Shown here in pieces: positions 1-13,478 of a stretch of DNA of 64,000 bases. Every line of letters starts with the position of its first letter. The first letter of the stretch is position 1. The stretch comes from Phytopythium helicoides (lineage: Eukaryota; Oomycota; Peronosporomycetes; Pythiales; Pythiaceae), in NCBI GenBank assembly GCA_024867545.1, contig JANFNE010000007.1, forward strand, positions 248,001-312,000, in the 5' to 3' direction. The notes under the pieces were generated by a model, which was given only the letters and a program-made list of their open reading frames with translations, had not been told where the DNA came from and did not search any database. The translations under genes and the position numbers were made by a program.

Positions 1-2431
1 TTCTTGCACGACCTCTAGCGCTGTTTCGCGAGGGAGCGCGCTCAAGCGATTCAGCTGAAGTCGGTGATTCAATCGATCACGTTCGACGAGCTCCTGTGTA
101 CTCATGTACTTGCGTAGATCATTGAGATCGTGAGCTTCCTCTAGTGCTAGCTTACTGTCGGAAAGCTGGCGTTCCAGTTGGTGAATACGGCGCTGGCACA
201 GACGATAATCACGGATGCTAGGGCGGGACTCAGTCTCCAGCACCAAGTTTGCGTTTTCTTCCTTGAGCTCTGCAATCGTCTCACGAGCAGCAATCAGGTC
301 TTGCTCAATCAAGCCCACCTTTTTGATCATAGCTGCCTCTCGTTGGCGCAGTTTTGCGGCGACAAGTTCTTGCTCTCGTCTTGCCGCTTCAAGCTGTTCG
401 AAGATCATTTCATCTGAAGCAACCGACGATGGCGGACCATGGCGGGACATCCTTGAAGCCTGTCGCCGACTTTGTGGCGTAGGCGAAGCATCCCCCTTGC
501 CCACTTCTTCCCACACCGGCACAGAGTTCTCCGATGCAGCCTTTCGAGAAATGAAATTCTCCTTGTCGCGCAACTCAGCGTTGAGCGATGCGACTTGCGA
601 CTTTAAAAGCTCGATCTCTTCCTGCAACTGCTCCCGTTGAGACTCGAAAATACGAATCGTCTCCAGTGATTGATTGTCCCGGGCATTTGTGCGACGTGGG
701 TCGCGATCCTGAAGCTGACGGAAGACTTGGCGCTCCCGAGTCCTCGCTAGATTCTCTTTGTCGACCTGCTGCTGCAATTTCTGCTGCATGCGTTCCACAA
801 GCACCTCTTTGGCTTTGACACGGTGCTCACTGACTTTGAGCTGTTGTTTCAAGCGCGTGCTTTCAGCCTTCAGCTTCTTGGCATCGTTTTCTGCTCGCTC
901 TTCCTCTTCTTTGATCTTTTTCTGCATACAGCAATTGTGTTACCGTGAGAGCTGCCCACTCCATACAGCAATGCCCTCATTTACCTTGAGACGCAATATT
1001 TCTGCACGAGCAGAGTCAAGAGAGTTTTGCATTTCTTGAGACTTCTTCTCGACTGATGCTAGATTGCTTTCTGTTTTGGTCTGAACTCGCGAACTACGCT
1101 TAGATTCCAACACCAAGTCTTGAATAATCTGAGACAGCGTCACACCAACTGCGTCAGGATGAACCAAACCAATTCAAGAGAAGGTCAAGCCTGTCTACCT
1201 CATTTTTGCGATCGAGCTGGGCAACAAAATCTTGAATCACCGCAAAGAGCGAATCCGGCTCTGGGACATATGAATGTGGTGATGAGGAAGCATCGCGAAA
1301 GCTCACCACTGGGAGTCCGTTCTTCCGAAGTAGATCATTTAGACCGCGCCACTCGCCTTCCTTGTCGATGTCGGATGAACGAGCTGGCGCTGCATTCTTG
1401 GCTGCAGCGGACTCTTCGAAATTGCTCGCACCACTAGAGGTGTTTGGTGACAACTGCTGAGATCGCGAACTCAGATACTGATCCCAAGTGTCGCGCGATC
1501 GCGCGACGTCGTTACTCCCCATCGGGTTGGAGTCGGCATCAGAGGCAAATAGAGCGCGTTGCGGTCGGGGCGTTTGCACATTAGCGCTGGAACTTGAATA
1601 TGCTGCGCTACTACGAGAGCTTTTTCTTTGAAGGGATGACCTGTTCGTTCTTGAAATGCTGCTAGCTCGGTCCACTCGATCCAAAACAGGCCCTGGTGTC
1701 TCAACGCCCAGGGCGTTGCTCAGCTCAAAGTCTTGGGTGCGACCGGATGATAGCGACGAGGATGAGTCGGACACCACGCGGTCTGCCTGCGGCGTCAGAT
1801 GGTAGATTGAAGGCACTCGCTGCTCCTCCGGAGTCGTCGGGGTGGGCGTGCCTGCTCCATACTCCGACGTTGTGTCAAGGTCTGCCGACTCTCTGCGCTC
1901 GCTTCCGACGCTCTCCTCCAGCACTCCGTGAACAGCTTGCTCACTTTCAGCTCCGCTGACCCCGAGAATTGACCCAGACGAGGAGCCAGACACGATAGAC
2001 CGCCCCAGTAGCATGGATCGGTCGAGCGAGTCGTCCACCTCCCCCACCCCGCCGAGCTCCTGGTCATAGTCCGAGTGGTCTCCGCGAGACGCAGCCGGCT
2101 TCCACACCAACAAAGTCCGCTCGGCGTCAGCGTCGCTCGGTCTGGCAGCCGCAGCGTCCTCCTTCTCGCCCGTGGAGCTCCCTGCAACGCTGATACCGCG
2201 GCTTGGAGCGCGCTGGTCGTGGTCCACGAGCAGCAGGTCGTCGTCACCCAGCAGCACAAAGCGCGGGGGCGTCGAGGCCGAGAACTCGCCGTTGGAGGCG
2301 CTGAGCGCGTCCAGCGAGGCGGACGCGAGGCTGCCAGCGGAGGGCGGCGCGCTCCCGGCCCCCTCGTCGATGCGGAAGCCGTTGTCGCGCAGGAACTGGT
2401 CCACGCTCGAGTAGCTGGCGTCGCTCGCCAT
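1..2431 (-). CDS. CEP70-like centrosomal/basal-body coiled-coil protein (3' end outside window)
   Basis: Three exons read on the minus strand: 2431-1199, 1128-985 and 921 to beyond base 1, all phase 0, giving 766 residues before the edge. The first ~350 residues are Ser-rich and disordered. Near residue 366 a segment EGEWRGLNDLLRKNGLPVVS resembles the N-terminal 'W..(I/L)N.LL..HGL..(L/V)S' block of centrosomal protein CEP70. From about residue 390 on the chain is almost pure coiled coil. Close to the left edge 'ETESRPSIRDYRLCQRRIHQ' matches the CEP70 block 'ETRP...LR.Y...(I/V)..LE' in order and spacing. CEP70 binds gamma-tubulin and organises centrosomes and cilia, so a zoospore basal-body role is inferred. 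It shares a 147 bp divergent promoter with the J-protein gene. The second acceptor (CTCAG at 1129) was chosen because it alone keeps phase 0. Confidence 0.7.
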
Positions 2432-2554
2432 GTTGCCAAAGTAGAAAGGCGGCGGGATGGATTCAAACGAAAACCTGTTCTAATACATACCCCGCTGAAG
2501 TTTAGGTCACTGACACGAGCGTGTCGCGGTTTAACGACCTGCGGGAACGCATAA

Positions 2555-3862
<1,308 letters not shown>

Positions 3863-3935
3863 CCATTATCATGTCAACATAGACGTCACTATCATTGCAT
3901 ATGGCAAAATTGTTGTGCTTCTACAGTTCCTAACA

Positions 3936-6900
3936 CTACCAGTCCTCTATCGTACTCTTCGCCTCTTTCAAATCGAAATACTGGGACCGATCACGAATAA
4001 TCGGAGGGAGTCCCGGTTGCAGCTGATGCTGTTCGTTGAATCGATCTTGTGAAGGTGACAAAATTTCCAAGATCTCCTTTATACGCTCTTCAATGGAACT
4101 CTGCTGGCGTTGAAGCTCGTGTAACTGAGCAATGACTGCTGCTTGGTCATTTTCTTCACTTGTCGTCATTGGAATAGTTGATGCTGAAGGAAGAAGCAGC
4201 CCAGAAGAGTGGGATAGTCGCTTCGTCAAGCGCTTTGCTGGTGGCAGCGACGCTGGATCGAAGGATCGGATACGCCGCATCGGTTTGCTATGATCCGCGT
4301 CATCTCGTATTGGATGTTCAATTGCCTTCAGCTCTCCGGGATGTGCAGGTATCCCGTTACTACCTGCCAGTTCGGCCTGCACCGCACTCATTGATGCCGC
4401 AAGACTGACTCGGTCTGCGACTCCAATCGAAACTCGCCGACGAGCAGGCAATTCGGCTTTCGTGTGCGAAGAACTTGTGATCCCGTGATGTGCGTTGGAG
4501 CTGCTATTTACCTCAATCTTCGGGTTGGATCTGTGCCGTAATCCTCCTAGAAGCAACGCAGCGTCAGCTGAAGATACTGTAGATGACACTGATGATCGCC
4601 TGGCGGTAGCTAATCCATTTGTAGCTACCGATGGCCGATGAAGAGTTGACGCTGTTGCTGATGTCAAGCCCAACGCTGGTATAGGTGGCAAGAACTCTTG
4701 TAGTACAGGGAGGCTTTCAATAGTCTCTCCAATGGGAAGTATGCCTTGAATGCCCTCCGCCCGCCACATTACAGCCAGACCTTGCAACAACGTTCGGGAT
4801 TTTGCCCCGTTGTCGTACAGAAAATTGAGAGCCTTTCGAGATCGCAGCGTAATTAGCTGGCTTACAGAGCGCATAACATTTGGGTGCCGTACGAATATCG
4901 ACAAGATAGACTGCCGATCGATGCAATGAGTTTCACAAAAATCCAGAGCCTGAATCGTTGCCAGTCGAGCCTTCCTTGGGTTCACGATACTGAATTCACC
5001 AAAGCTGGAGTTGGGACCAAACGTCGCAACTGGGTTTACTCCAATCAATGCTTGCGCGTGTCCGACAAACAAAAAGTACATCTCCGATCCATACTCCCCT
5101 TGTCGAATAATATCCTCTCCGGGGAGATACAATTTTACCTGCATCGCCAAGTAAAGATCATGGACGAAAGGAGAATCGCAGCCGACGAGAAATGGCATTC
5201 GATGCGGCATCATTTGCTCGCAGAAGAGGTCTGCCACCTTGGCTCGAATAGGTCGGGCCATCTGCGAAAATATCTCTCGGTCCCGTTCCTTATTTTCTCG
5301 TGTCACCTTGCGCCAATTGAAAATATTGGCTCGCACCTCATCGCGCAACTTGCGCGGGAAGCCGCGATGCTGCATGAAGACGTTCACCTGATCCATCTTC
5401 TGTCGGTGCTCAGTCTCACGAATGTACAGCTGCTGGAAAAGCGACACAACGTTCGTGATGCCGTATGCGAATACCCCAGCGCCCACAGCCATGGCGCCTA
5501 GCGAGAAGAGTCGCCCGATATTTGTCTTGACCGTAATATCTCCGTATCCGACCGTGGTCATCGTCATGATGGACCAGTAAAAAGATGCTATGTACTTTGT
5601 GCTGAGCCGTCCATCCTGCATAATTCGTGAGTCCATTGCCAGCACAACTTGATCTTCATCACTAAAGGCTAAGTAAGCAAAAATGCAACTAAATATGTGC
5701 GAAAGCGCGAGAACTGCGTACAAGAAGCTTCCGAGGCTGCTCACTTTGGATGAAATGAGCAAAGAGTACTCGAGTCGCTGCTGAATTTGAGGAATTCCGC
5801 TGAGTCGCAGCAATCGAATGCAACGAGAAAATGGGTACAGCCATTGGTGTTTCACTGCAAACGTGAACAGTCGAGAAATAGCTGATCCGTGATGAGAGTA
5901 AACAAATGGGTCTTCGTGCTCAAAAAGTGCGTAGAATGGGAATGTCCATATGAGGTCCGGGATGAAATTCGTGCGTGAGTAGTGCCTCAAGATGGATTTT
6001 CTCGAAAAATGCAGCTTGCCATCCCATTCAACACCTGTATTGAAGCTGACGATGGGATTAGCTAGGAGTCACCTTTACTCGATCTAAGCATTATCACCAC
6101 GTACTTGAGAAGGATATCGATCGCGAACATCGAGTCAACAAATATGTCAGACCGTAAAATGTCTCGCCGTGCCTCGGTGCTGATCTCATCGAAGCACAAC
6201 TCAAAAGGAACAGTCACCAGGATCCCTAAAGTTGGAAACCAGTTCAGCTTGCTGTACTAACCATGTCAATACCAATCCGAGCGCTGCTTACATGTCATCA
6301 AGACGAGCAGAAAGATATCCCATCCCGCTCGGAACCTCCCATGCGGGTGCAGCGTGAATCGTCGCCGTACCTTGAACTCCGACAAGCCTCCTCGATTTGC
6401 AAAGTATGCAACTTCATCTTCATTGTCAGACATTATTGGCCGAACGAAATCGTCCTCCTCCTCCTCCTCTCCATCATCGTCTTCTTCTTCATCGTTACCG
6501 TCCGGGTCTTCACCTGCAGATTTTTTCTTGTCCTCGTATACAAAGTTGGATAGGACGTAAGATGGAGAGGGCTGAGCTGCGAGAGAAGGCGGCTTGTTTG
6601 GCGCTCGCTCCGACATGAGTCGTATTTTCTTTGAGCTGAAGCGCCGAACCGGCTGTCGCGACTGGATGCTCGATGTTCTACGTGGCTGCTCGTCACTAAA
6701 TGCTAATGCCAAGTCGTTGGAGCTGTCTTCAGCTCCAATATCCGAGTCCTCGCGTCTGCCACTTGTCCTAGAGCTACGGAAGCTCCGCCCGTGTTTGTTG
6801 TGCTTTTCCATCGAGTCAAAGCGTGAGCTGGCGTATACTTTCCCCGTCGGCGCCACTTTTCCGTGCTTGTCGTCTCGTCCCGATCGGAACGTGATTCGCT

Positions 6901-7009
6901 CTAAAATGGACGACGTCATGACCTCAAAGCGGTCTTGCTGCGGTTTGTTCGGCCGCTTTGGCCTCCCCAGCCTCATGTTGCTTCGATCTCTTCGCGTGCC
7001 ACACTCCAA
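3936..7009 (-). CDS. Voltage-gated K+ channel with cyclic-nucleotide-binding domain (CNG/HCN/EAG type)
   Basis: Exons on minus: 7009-6292, 6225-6105 and 6045-3936, giving 2949 nt (982 aa). The cytosolic N-terminus is basic/Ser-rich and then strongly acidic (runs of D/E around residues 165-185). S1 begins at 'GWDIFLLVLMTWILVTVPFE', spliced across intron 1. The S4-like helix is Arg-rich (FSRCIRLLRLSGIPQIQQRL). The pore has 'MTMTTVGYGDITV' with the GYGD potassium filter. A C-linker and a cyclic-nucleotide-binding fold follow (LYLPGEDIIRQGEYGSEMYF ... NSSFGEFSIV). The long C-tail is Ser-rich with a short coiled coil near the end. Family knowledge implies a plasma-membrane K+ channel gated by voltage and possibly cAMP/cGMP. 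An alternative start lies at 6976 (MRLGRPKRPN). The acceptor at 6226 was chosen because it restores the S1 frame. Confidence 0.9.
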
Positions 7010-7522
7010 CTAGGCACGCTTTAGTACTCGGGTACAGCACAGCGAAGAGGACCACTGGCGTTCACCAGCGGCTCATTGACTTCACACGGCTTCGAGCAGA
7101 TGGAGAGCGTCACAAGCAAAGTCTCCACATAGAGCAGCAACCGATCGATTGACCTCTCCAAAGATAGCCCTGTTTCAGTTGCTGCTCGTGTCTTGAGCAG
7201 TGCGTTGCCAACGCACCACACGTCACAGTCATGCCTCAGAGTCAAACTCCGCCGAACTGCGGTTTGAAGTTATTCCTCGATGCTGTTTGTGTCCACTTGA
7301 AAGGCGGCACCTCGATCTCAGACAAGCTCCTGCCGGTCTCGTCCTCTACGCTCTCTCGCTTCTCAGTCGATGCCGCCACCGCTCCATACGGTCGTGCTGG
7401 CGTGAAAAGTTTGTCCGTGCCTTGGTCCATTTCCGCGCATGCGTTTCTCGTCCCCTTTTTGAAAGTTTGACTTGCGCTCACTATCCCGCAACTGCGCTCG
7501 CGCGTGCCAGTCAACCGCCGAG
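7010..7522. other. Divergent intergenic region between K+ channel and repeat-protein genes
   Basis: 513 bp between two outward-facing start codons. No conserved coding potential was recognised; the ORFs here lack family resemblance. It should hold both promoters and 5' leaders, but I see no convincing TATA or CCAAT element. Confidence 0.5.
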
Positions 7523-9097
7523 ATGCTGCGGCTGCTGCGGTGTCCGGCAGCGCTCGCCTCGCCCTCGCCGCTGCGCGTGGCGCGCGTGGCGTCGGCCGCG
7601 TCCTCCCGCCTGGGCCGGCGGCCGCCCAAGCCGCAGCACGCGCAGCTGGCGCTGGCGCTGCGCGTCTTCTTCGAGCGCGAGCGCCACTTCGCCGTGCCGT
7701 TCCGCTTCGTGGTGCCGTCGCCCTCGGCCGCGCAGCCTGCGGATCTCGACGCGCAGCAGGCGGCCGAGTGGCCCAGGGAGCTGCACGGCTTCCCGCTGGG
7801 CGTGCGCGTGCACCGACTCGTGCGCTCGCTGACGGCCGGCAAGGCGGCGACGTCGCCCTCAACGCAGCAGCTCGCGGCGCAGCTGGCCGACATGGACTTC
7901 CCGCTGCTGCGCTGGGGCGACTACTGGTTCCACCGCGTCTACCTGCGCGCACTCGAGACCTACAGGAGCCGCGAGGGCGACCTGTTCGTGCCGCAGAAGT
8001 TCGTTATACCCGAGGGCGACGCGGACTGGCCGAGAGAGACGTGGGGCGTCGCGCTCGGGCTGCACGTCGCCAAGCTGCGGAAACTCAAGGACGAGCTCCC
8101 GCGCGAGCAGATCGACGCGCTCGACGCCATCGGCTTCGTCTGGAGCGTGCGAGACGCCAAGTGGAGCGAGTACTTCCTGCCGGGCATGCGCTGCTTCCAC
8201 GAGATCCACGGCCACGCAGACGTCCCGCTGGCGTTTGTGATCCCGGAAGACGACCAGCGATGGCCCAAGCGGCTCGGCGGGTACCTCCTAGGACGACATG
8301 TGTACATGGTGCGGTCTGGCAAGTACGCGCCCCAGCTGGAAGCCAGCCGCGAGGAGCTCCAGCGACTCGGCTTCTCGATGAACATGTCGGAGAAGGCATG
8401 GAGCGAGAGCATTTTCCCTGCGCTCGAGGTTTTCTCGCGAGAGTTCGGTCATTGCGACGTGCACCAAGAGTTCGTCGTCCCTGCTTGCGAGCCCTGGCCG
8501 GTCAAAGCCCACGGTCTCAAGCTCGGTCAGACGGTCAAGAGCATCCGGCAGGGTGCCTACGAGACGCAAGTTCGCACTCATCGCGCTGATCTAGACGCGT
8601 TCGGCTTTGTGTGGAACGCTCGCCATCGCATCGAAAAGACCGTGCGTGTGGTTGTCCTCCCGGCATTAGAAACCTACAAGCACCTGCACGGCGATCTGCT
8701 TGTGAGCACAGATTTTGTCATTCCAGAGGACGATGATGCTTGGCCCATGCGAACTCGCGGATTCCGCCTCGGTCACTGGATCAGCCGAGTGCGAGCGGGC
8801 CACATCGATCTACCACGACATGTAAAGGACGAGCTGGACACGGCGGGGTTTATCTGGCGTTTCAACGACGCTCGGTGGAATGACGTTCTTCTGCCATCCT
8901 TTCGGGTGTACAAGCAGCTCCACGGCAGTTGCGCACGCATGTCGACCAAGTTTCACGTCCCTCACACTCCACCATACCCCCAGCAAGCGTGGGGCGTGAA
9001 TCTTGGAGGGGCAATGTGGCATATCCGGAATGGAGATACCTACGTGAACAGCGACGAGAAGCAGCGCGAATTGCAATCGCTCGGCGTCCTCGAATGA
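7523..9097 (+). CDS. Mitochondrion-targeted protein with six helicase-associated-type repeats
   Basis: Single exon, 524 aa from the ATG at 7523. An upstream in-frame ATG at 7472 would add 17 residues. I prefer 7523 because the protein then begins with an Arg/Ala/Ser-rich, acid-free leader (MLRLLRCPAALASPSPLRV...), typical of a mitochondrial presequence. The rest consists of about six repeats of ~75 residues. Each has the pattern 'aromatic...(Y/F)......HGD..VP..FV(I/V)P.......WP....G..LG..V..(I/L)R.G', for example 'FVIPEGDADWPRETWG', 'FVIPEDDQRWPKRLGG' and 'FVIPEDDDAWPMRTRG'. This is the helicase-associated (HA)-like repeat seen in many stramenopile proteins, here without a helicase. The early part is very GC-rich (near residues 1-110). 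Function is unknown; nucleic-acid binding in mitochondria is a guess. It ends 80 bp before the TRAPPC10 stop. Confidence 0.75.
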   Translation: MLRLLRCPAALASPSPLRVARVASAASSRLGRRPPKPQHAQLALALRVFFERERHFAVPFRFVVPSPSAAQPADLDAQQAAEWPRELHGFPLGVRVHRLVRSLTAGKAATSPSTQQLAAQLADMDFPLLRWGDYWFHRVYLRALETYRSREGDLFVPQKFVIPEGDADWPRETWGVALGLHVAKLRKLKDELPREQIDALDAIGFVWSVRDAKWSEYFLPGMRCFHEIHGHADVPLAFVIPEDDQRWPKRLGGYLLGRHVYMVRSGKYAPQLEASREELQRLGFSMNMSEKAWSESIFPALEVFSREFGHCDVHQEFVVPACEPWPVKAHGLKLGQTVKSIRQGAYETQVRTHRADLDAFGFVWNARHRIEKTVRVVVLPALETYKHLHGDLLVSTDFVIPEDDDAWPMRTRGFRLGHWISRVRAGHIDLPRHVKDELDTAGFIWRFNDARWNDVLLPSFRVYKQLHGSCARMSTKFHVPHTPPYPQQAWGVNLGGAMWHIRNGDTYVNSDEKQRELQSLGVLE

Positions 9098-9177
9098 ACA
9101 GGTCCAGCAGAGCTTACATAAACGTTTCCCTATTTTTTCAATAGACACCATGTTAAGAGATTCCATGATGCATTTTC

Positions 9178-12100
9178 TTATGCAACGAGCACTTGGCGTT
9201 CGCACTGAACGTACAAGACCCGCTCTCGAGGTGCTACTTTCCCATCAATTCGGAGCCAAAACGCTGGATATCGAAGTTTCCCGACCCGAGTCGGCACCAG
9301 CCGCTTGTAGGTGACGCACTCCCTTTGAGTTGTTTCCGGCCTTGGCTCTGCGGATTTGAATGGCTCCAGCGAGAGCACTTCGGTTTGCTTGCCAACAAGG
9401 ATCCAATCCTTGTCTCGCTCTTCGTCCAAGTACAGTACCGAGACGTGCTTCGATTCACTCGACTGCGAGGCTGAATCTTCGATGCACGCAACTCGAACAA
9501 CGAATGTGATGTCCTCATCCACAGAAATCTCTTCATGCAAGGAAAGAGATTGAGACGAAAGCTTCTTTGGAGTAACTTCGATGCGGTAACGAGGACCAAC
9601 AACTGCGTCGAGTGGCACTGGAATGACGATTGCAGTAGTCTTTGGGTCTTGAAGTGACCAGCCGTCGTATTCGACACCAAGAACCAAACTTCCGGAGCTC
9701 ACGGCATCTCCAAAAGGCGAACGCAAGATGAACATGAGGTTGACAGTATCTTGGGGTCGCAGTTTCGTATTAGGAAGTGAGGAGTTGGGATCGTTCATCA
9801 ATTCAGGAGCAGGGTTTCTCGTGTCGGAGGTTAGATCCAAACGGTAGTCACGAATAGTTAAACCGAGGTGATCGCTGCAAGTAATAGAAATCCCCATGAA
9901 TACCAGCTGATCAACGCGTTTGAGCCCCACTCGCTCTACCACTGGTCGGAATACTGGGAAAGAGTTCTCAATGCACCGAATGTCTGTGGTTAGAGATAGG
10001 CACTCGAACAAATGTCCTTCGTCTCCTGCTTGCTCTGATGATACACTAGTCACTTCGTGTTGATAGCGAATTTGGGCGACCAGAGTCACTTCGTCTGTTA
10101 GTTTGTCTGGACTCCCTGATTGGGGGCTTGGTCCAGATTCATTTTCAATTGCCTGTACCGACAGTTCAACTGTGTAGACCAAGGATTCTCCTGGAGAGAC
10201 AGCTGGGACGGCAATTTTCAATCGGTTGCCGTCTTCCATCAAGCTAGATTCACGTGTGGAAGTGCCAAATTGGTTCAAGTGTACACCTGGTACTATTTGC
10301 AGCACCTCAACGGCAATACTTGAGTCTTCATCAACCAATGCCTGGACTTCAAGGATCCCATCCACTACTCGATCCTCACACGCATGAATAACAACGGTTA
10401 CAAACTCCTTGTTTGAGCCCGGTACAAGGACTGGAGGACCTTGGAGTTCAATTTTCAGTGTGCTTTCGCGCTTGGTAATTTCAAATCGAAGATCACTAAG
10501 TTCTGCAGGGGTCAGGAGACGAAATGTGTTGCCAGCGAGTACACACTCAATAGCTTTACATTCATAGATCCCAACTGGGATATTCGCTTGATAAAAATCC
10601 AACCTGACGCTTCCACGCTCGTCAAGATAAACATTGTTTTCCTCCAGCAAAATCCCCGACGCGCTGCTATAGAATCCCGTTAGACTTCCTCGTGGTGTTG
10701 CTCCCGTTACACTAGAATCCCGAGTCGCATCGGTGTTGTCTGGCTGATCATCTCCAAACGACTCATCTAGAATAGACTTTCTCCGCTCAATTTTGTGAGC
10801 AACCAATTGAGTCTCAGTTTCTGCATCAGCTTCACTCAATTTTGACGTGCTGATAGCGTTGGTATCGTCAAGTGTAGAACTGCCAAGGTTTGAACCTGGG
10901 GCCATTGGATGCAAAGTTGACTCTTGTACAGTGCTTTCTCTTTCGTTGAGGTTGATAGCAGACCACTCGCCTGAGCGGTTCGGAGCATCCAGTGAAACAA
11001 ACCGAATACGGAGTGCTTCAACGAGAATGCCAGTAGGGAATCGGTTCGAAATGTCCAATACAACTCGTATTTCTCCGTGATCGAGATCGCAGTTTGGCGT
11101 TTGCATTGTTTCCACAGTGACGCTTGGCCGAATCAAAGACCCCATGTTCATCTTGGCAACATGGTCACCCGTATCTTCTCGCTCTTGGCTGTCAAGGCTT
11201 TCAACAAGCGCGTTCATGAGCTGGTTCAAGTATTCGTGACCAAGCTCAGCTTTCTCTTCTTGAGCAACCTGAAGCATACTGAAGCATGCTGCTACTGCCT
11301 GACTTGACCGTCCCAAGGCTAGTTCCGCACTGCAAATGTGGCGAACGCAGTCCCCAAATAGCATCCACCACTTGTCTTCTTCCACCTGTCGGGCGTGGGA
11401 ACGGAAAAGACGTGACGCACTTTCAAATTCTCGATGTCGGACATGGTACTTCGCACACTCGCCTCCCAAGAACACAGCAAAGCGATGACGCCCAGCGCGA
11501 GAAAAGTGGAGAGATGCAAGGTGTGACATTTCCCACACGCACCGCTCGAAGCGCTCGCTAAGGTTTCGAGAAGAAAACATCGTCTGAAGCCAGTCGTACC
11601 ATGGCACAGCGCCATCGTCTGGAGAGTCTTCAACCAGGCCACTGGTAGATGTTGTTGGCATTTCTGTTGGTGACGGGCTCGGCGAAGTATATCCTGCAGA
11701 GTTACTTGCTGATGCAAACATATTTAGTACTCTTCGTGCAAGGTACAAAACCTCACCAAGATGTCGGGACATGACTTCTGGGGTAATTGCCTGAGTTGCT
11801 TGTGTTGGCACACTTGCCGACGACACTTGATAATCGTGACCACTCCACGATAGCTCGCAGGCATAAGCCACCTCTAAGCATGCCCCTACAGCCCAAAGAA
11901 ACGGTTGATGCCATTCAATGCTCTTTTCAGTTTCTTGGAGCTGGCGTAGATGCTTTAAAAACGATGAAATAAACGTGAGTGATCGCTGCAAAAGCTGGGG
12001 AAGGTTGCCCATGAGGTACAATGTGCGGATCTGCCGACAGTAGCTATAAAGCAGCACTACTCGTGCAGACGCGCGGTTGCGAGCGATAGCTCGCTGCATC

Positions 12101-13339
12101 TTTTCCAAGTCGAGTGCCAGCTACATCAGCAATAGGATAGTATCATGATCGTGAGCCAATTGTACAACTGCACAATTGATTAATTCAACTCCTACCGGGG
12201 CAGTCGTAAAGATTGGGTCGTCTTTCGTAAACGAAACCGAGCCCGAACTGTAAAATGTGCGGCGTTCGGAGTCGGTCAGGTTGACGAAGATAGCGTCCAG
12301 CTCATCCAACTGCAAGTGATAGGCACAAAAAGCTTAGTCTCTCTGGGTCGAGATACTGGAACCTATGTCAATACATACATGGCGAATTGCATCATCTTGA
12401 AGATACATTTGCTGGTACATGAGGGCCAATCGCTCTTTCGCCAGAAAGAACGCCCCGAAATCCCATCCAGGAACTGCACGCTGCCGAGCGAAAGTACCTC
12501 GTTAGATTCCAAGCCACCACTTCGCAGTGTAAAACTCACACCTTTGCGTCGAGTACACGCAGCTCCTCCTCGTATTGAAAACACTTGACCTGGAACGCAT
12601 CCATGATGCAGTGGCGCAGTCTCAGCAGCAGCTCGCTCCACTGGGACTCGTGCTGCTGCTGTTGACCGATTACACTCGTGCCCTCGAGCGTGTCAATTTT
12701 GCATATCCGCTCACCGAGTGTAAGGCTCGCCGCCACCGTGCCTCCAGCACCTCCGATCATCCCTCCGGTCGCGGCTCCAGCAGCTCCGAGGATTCCCCCT
12801 GCACTGGCGGCGGTCGACTTTTTGTGGGCAAAGTCGGCGCGGATGCGGTCGAAGATCTTCCTGTAGACCGCGTTGGGCGTGCCGCGGCCGGATGTGTTCT
12901 TGGCGCGGCGCGTGCCCAGCGGCACGTAGAGCACCATCCACTCGACCTTGGCGGCGTTCATGGCGTCAATCCACGCGGCGAGGCGGGGCTTGACGGCGCT
13001 CTTGTAGCTCTCCGTCTCCTCGCACTTGACGAGGAAGATGCAGACGAGCGGCGGGTCCCCCGCGCGCGCGTCGGCGGCCACAAAGTTGATGGGCAGACGG
13101 TCGATGTGCTTGGTGACGCCCATGAGGTTGCGCCACTCGATGGCCCGCAGCGGCAGCCGCTGCGCCAGCGACGCCGCCAGGAACTGCCACACGCCGCCGT
13201 CGTCCACGAAGCCCACGCGCAGCCCTGCGCCGCCGTCAGTCGCCGCCTCTCGCCCTCACACTCGCAGCTGCGCGGACGCACCGGGCGTGAGCAAGTCCTG
13301 CGTGAAGTGCGGCGCCACCGTCGAGTAGAGCGACGTCAT
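9178..13339 (-). CDS. TRAPPC10: TRAPP II complex subunit TRAPPC10 (Trs130)
   Basis: Five exons on minus: 13339-13282, 13224-12542, 12480-12379, 12309-12196 and 12120-9178, totalling 3900 nt (1299 aa; human protein ~1259). N-terminal blocks are diagnostic: 'PLRAIEWRN', 'PLVCIFLVKCEETESYKSAV' and 'EWMVLYVP'. The next exons give 'LDAKRAVPGWDFGAFFLAKE' and 'DELDAIF', then the helical-repeat region ('RQIRTLYLMGNLPQLLQRSL'). A long beta-rich C-terminal half follows (several Ig-like segments). TRAPPC10/Trs130 is a large subunit of TRAPP II, the tether and Rab11/Ypt31 exchange factor at the late Golgi. A Gly/Ala-rich insert (IGGAGG... near residue 200) is an oddity. Exon 1 is tiny (MTSLYSTVAPHFTQDLLTPG) and its donor was fixed by phase. 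No frameshift over 3.9 kb. Confidence 0.93.
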
Positions 13340-13444
13340 GGCCGCCTGTCTCGCCAAGGCGCGGATTTTCCCGACTGGCGGGTCGAGCCATCGCTTTTCC
13401 CAGGGTTGGCGTGCTCTTGGGCTCACTATGTCGAGGTGGTTGAA

Positions 13445-13478
<34 letters not shown>

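Noticed and set aside
7504..8589. 361-residue plus-strand ORF over the repeat protein
   Set aside because: Ala/Arg-rich +1 shadow of the six-repeat protein; no internal repeat or motif of its own.
13450..13478. Poly(T) as the tail of a LINE/SINE or processed gene
   Set aside because: No reverse transcriptase, element body or target-site duplication recognised beside it; kept only as a repeat.
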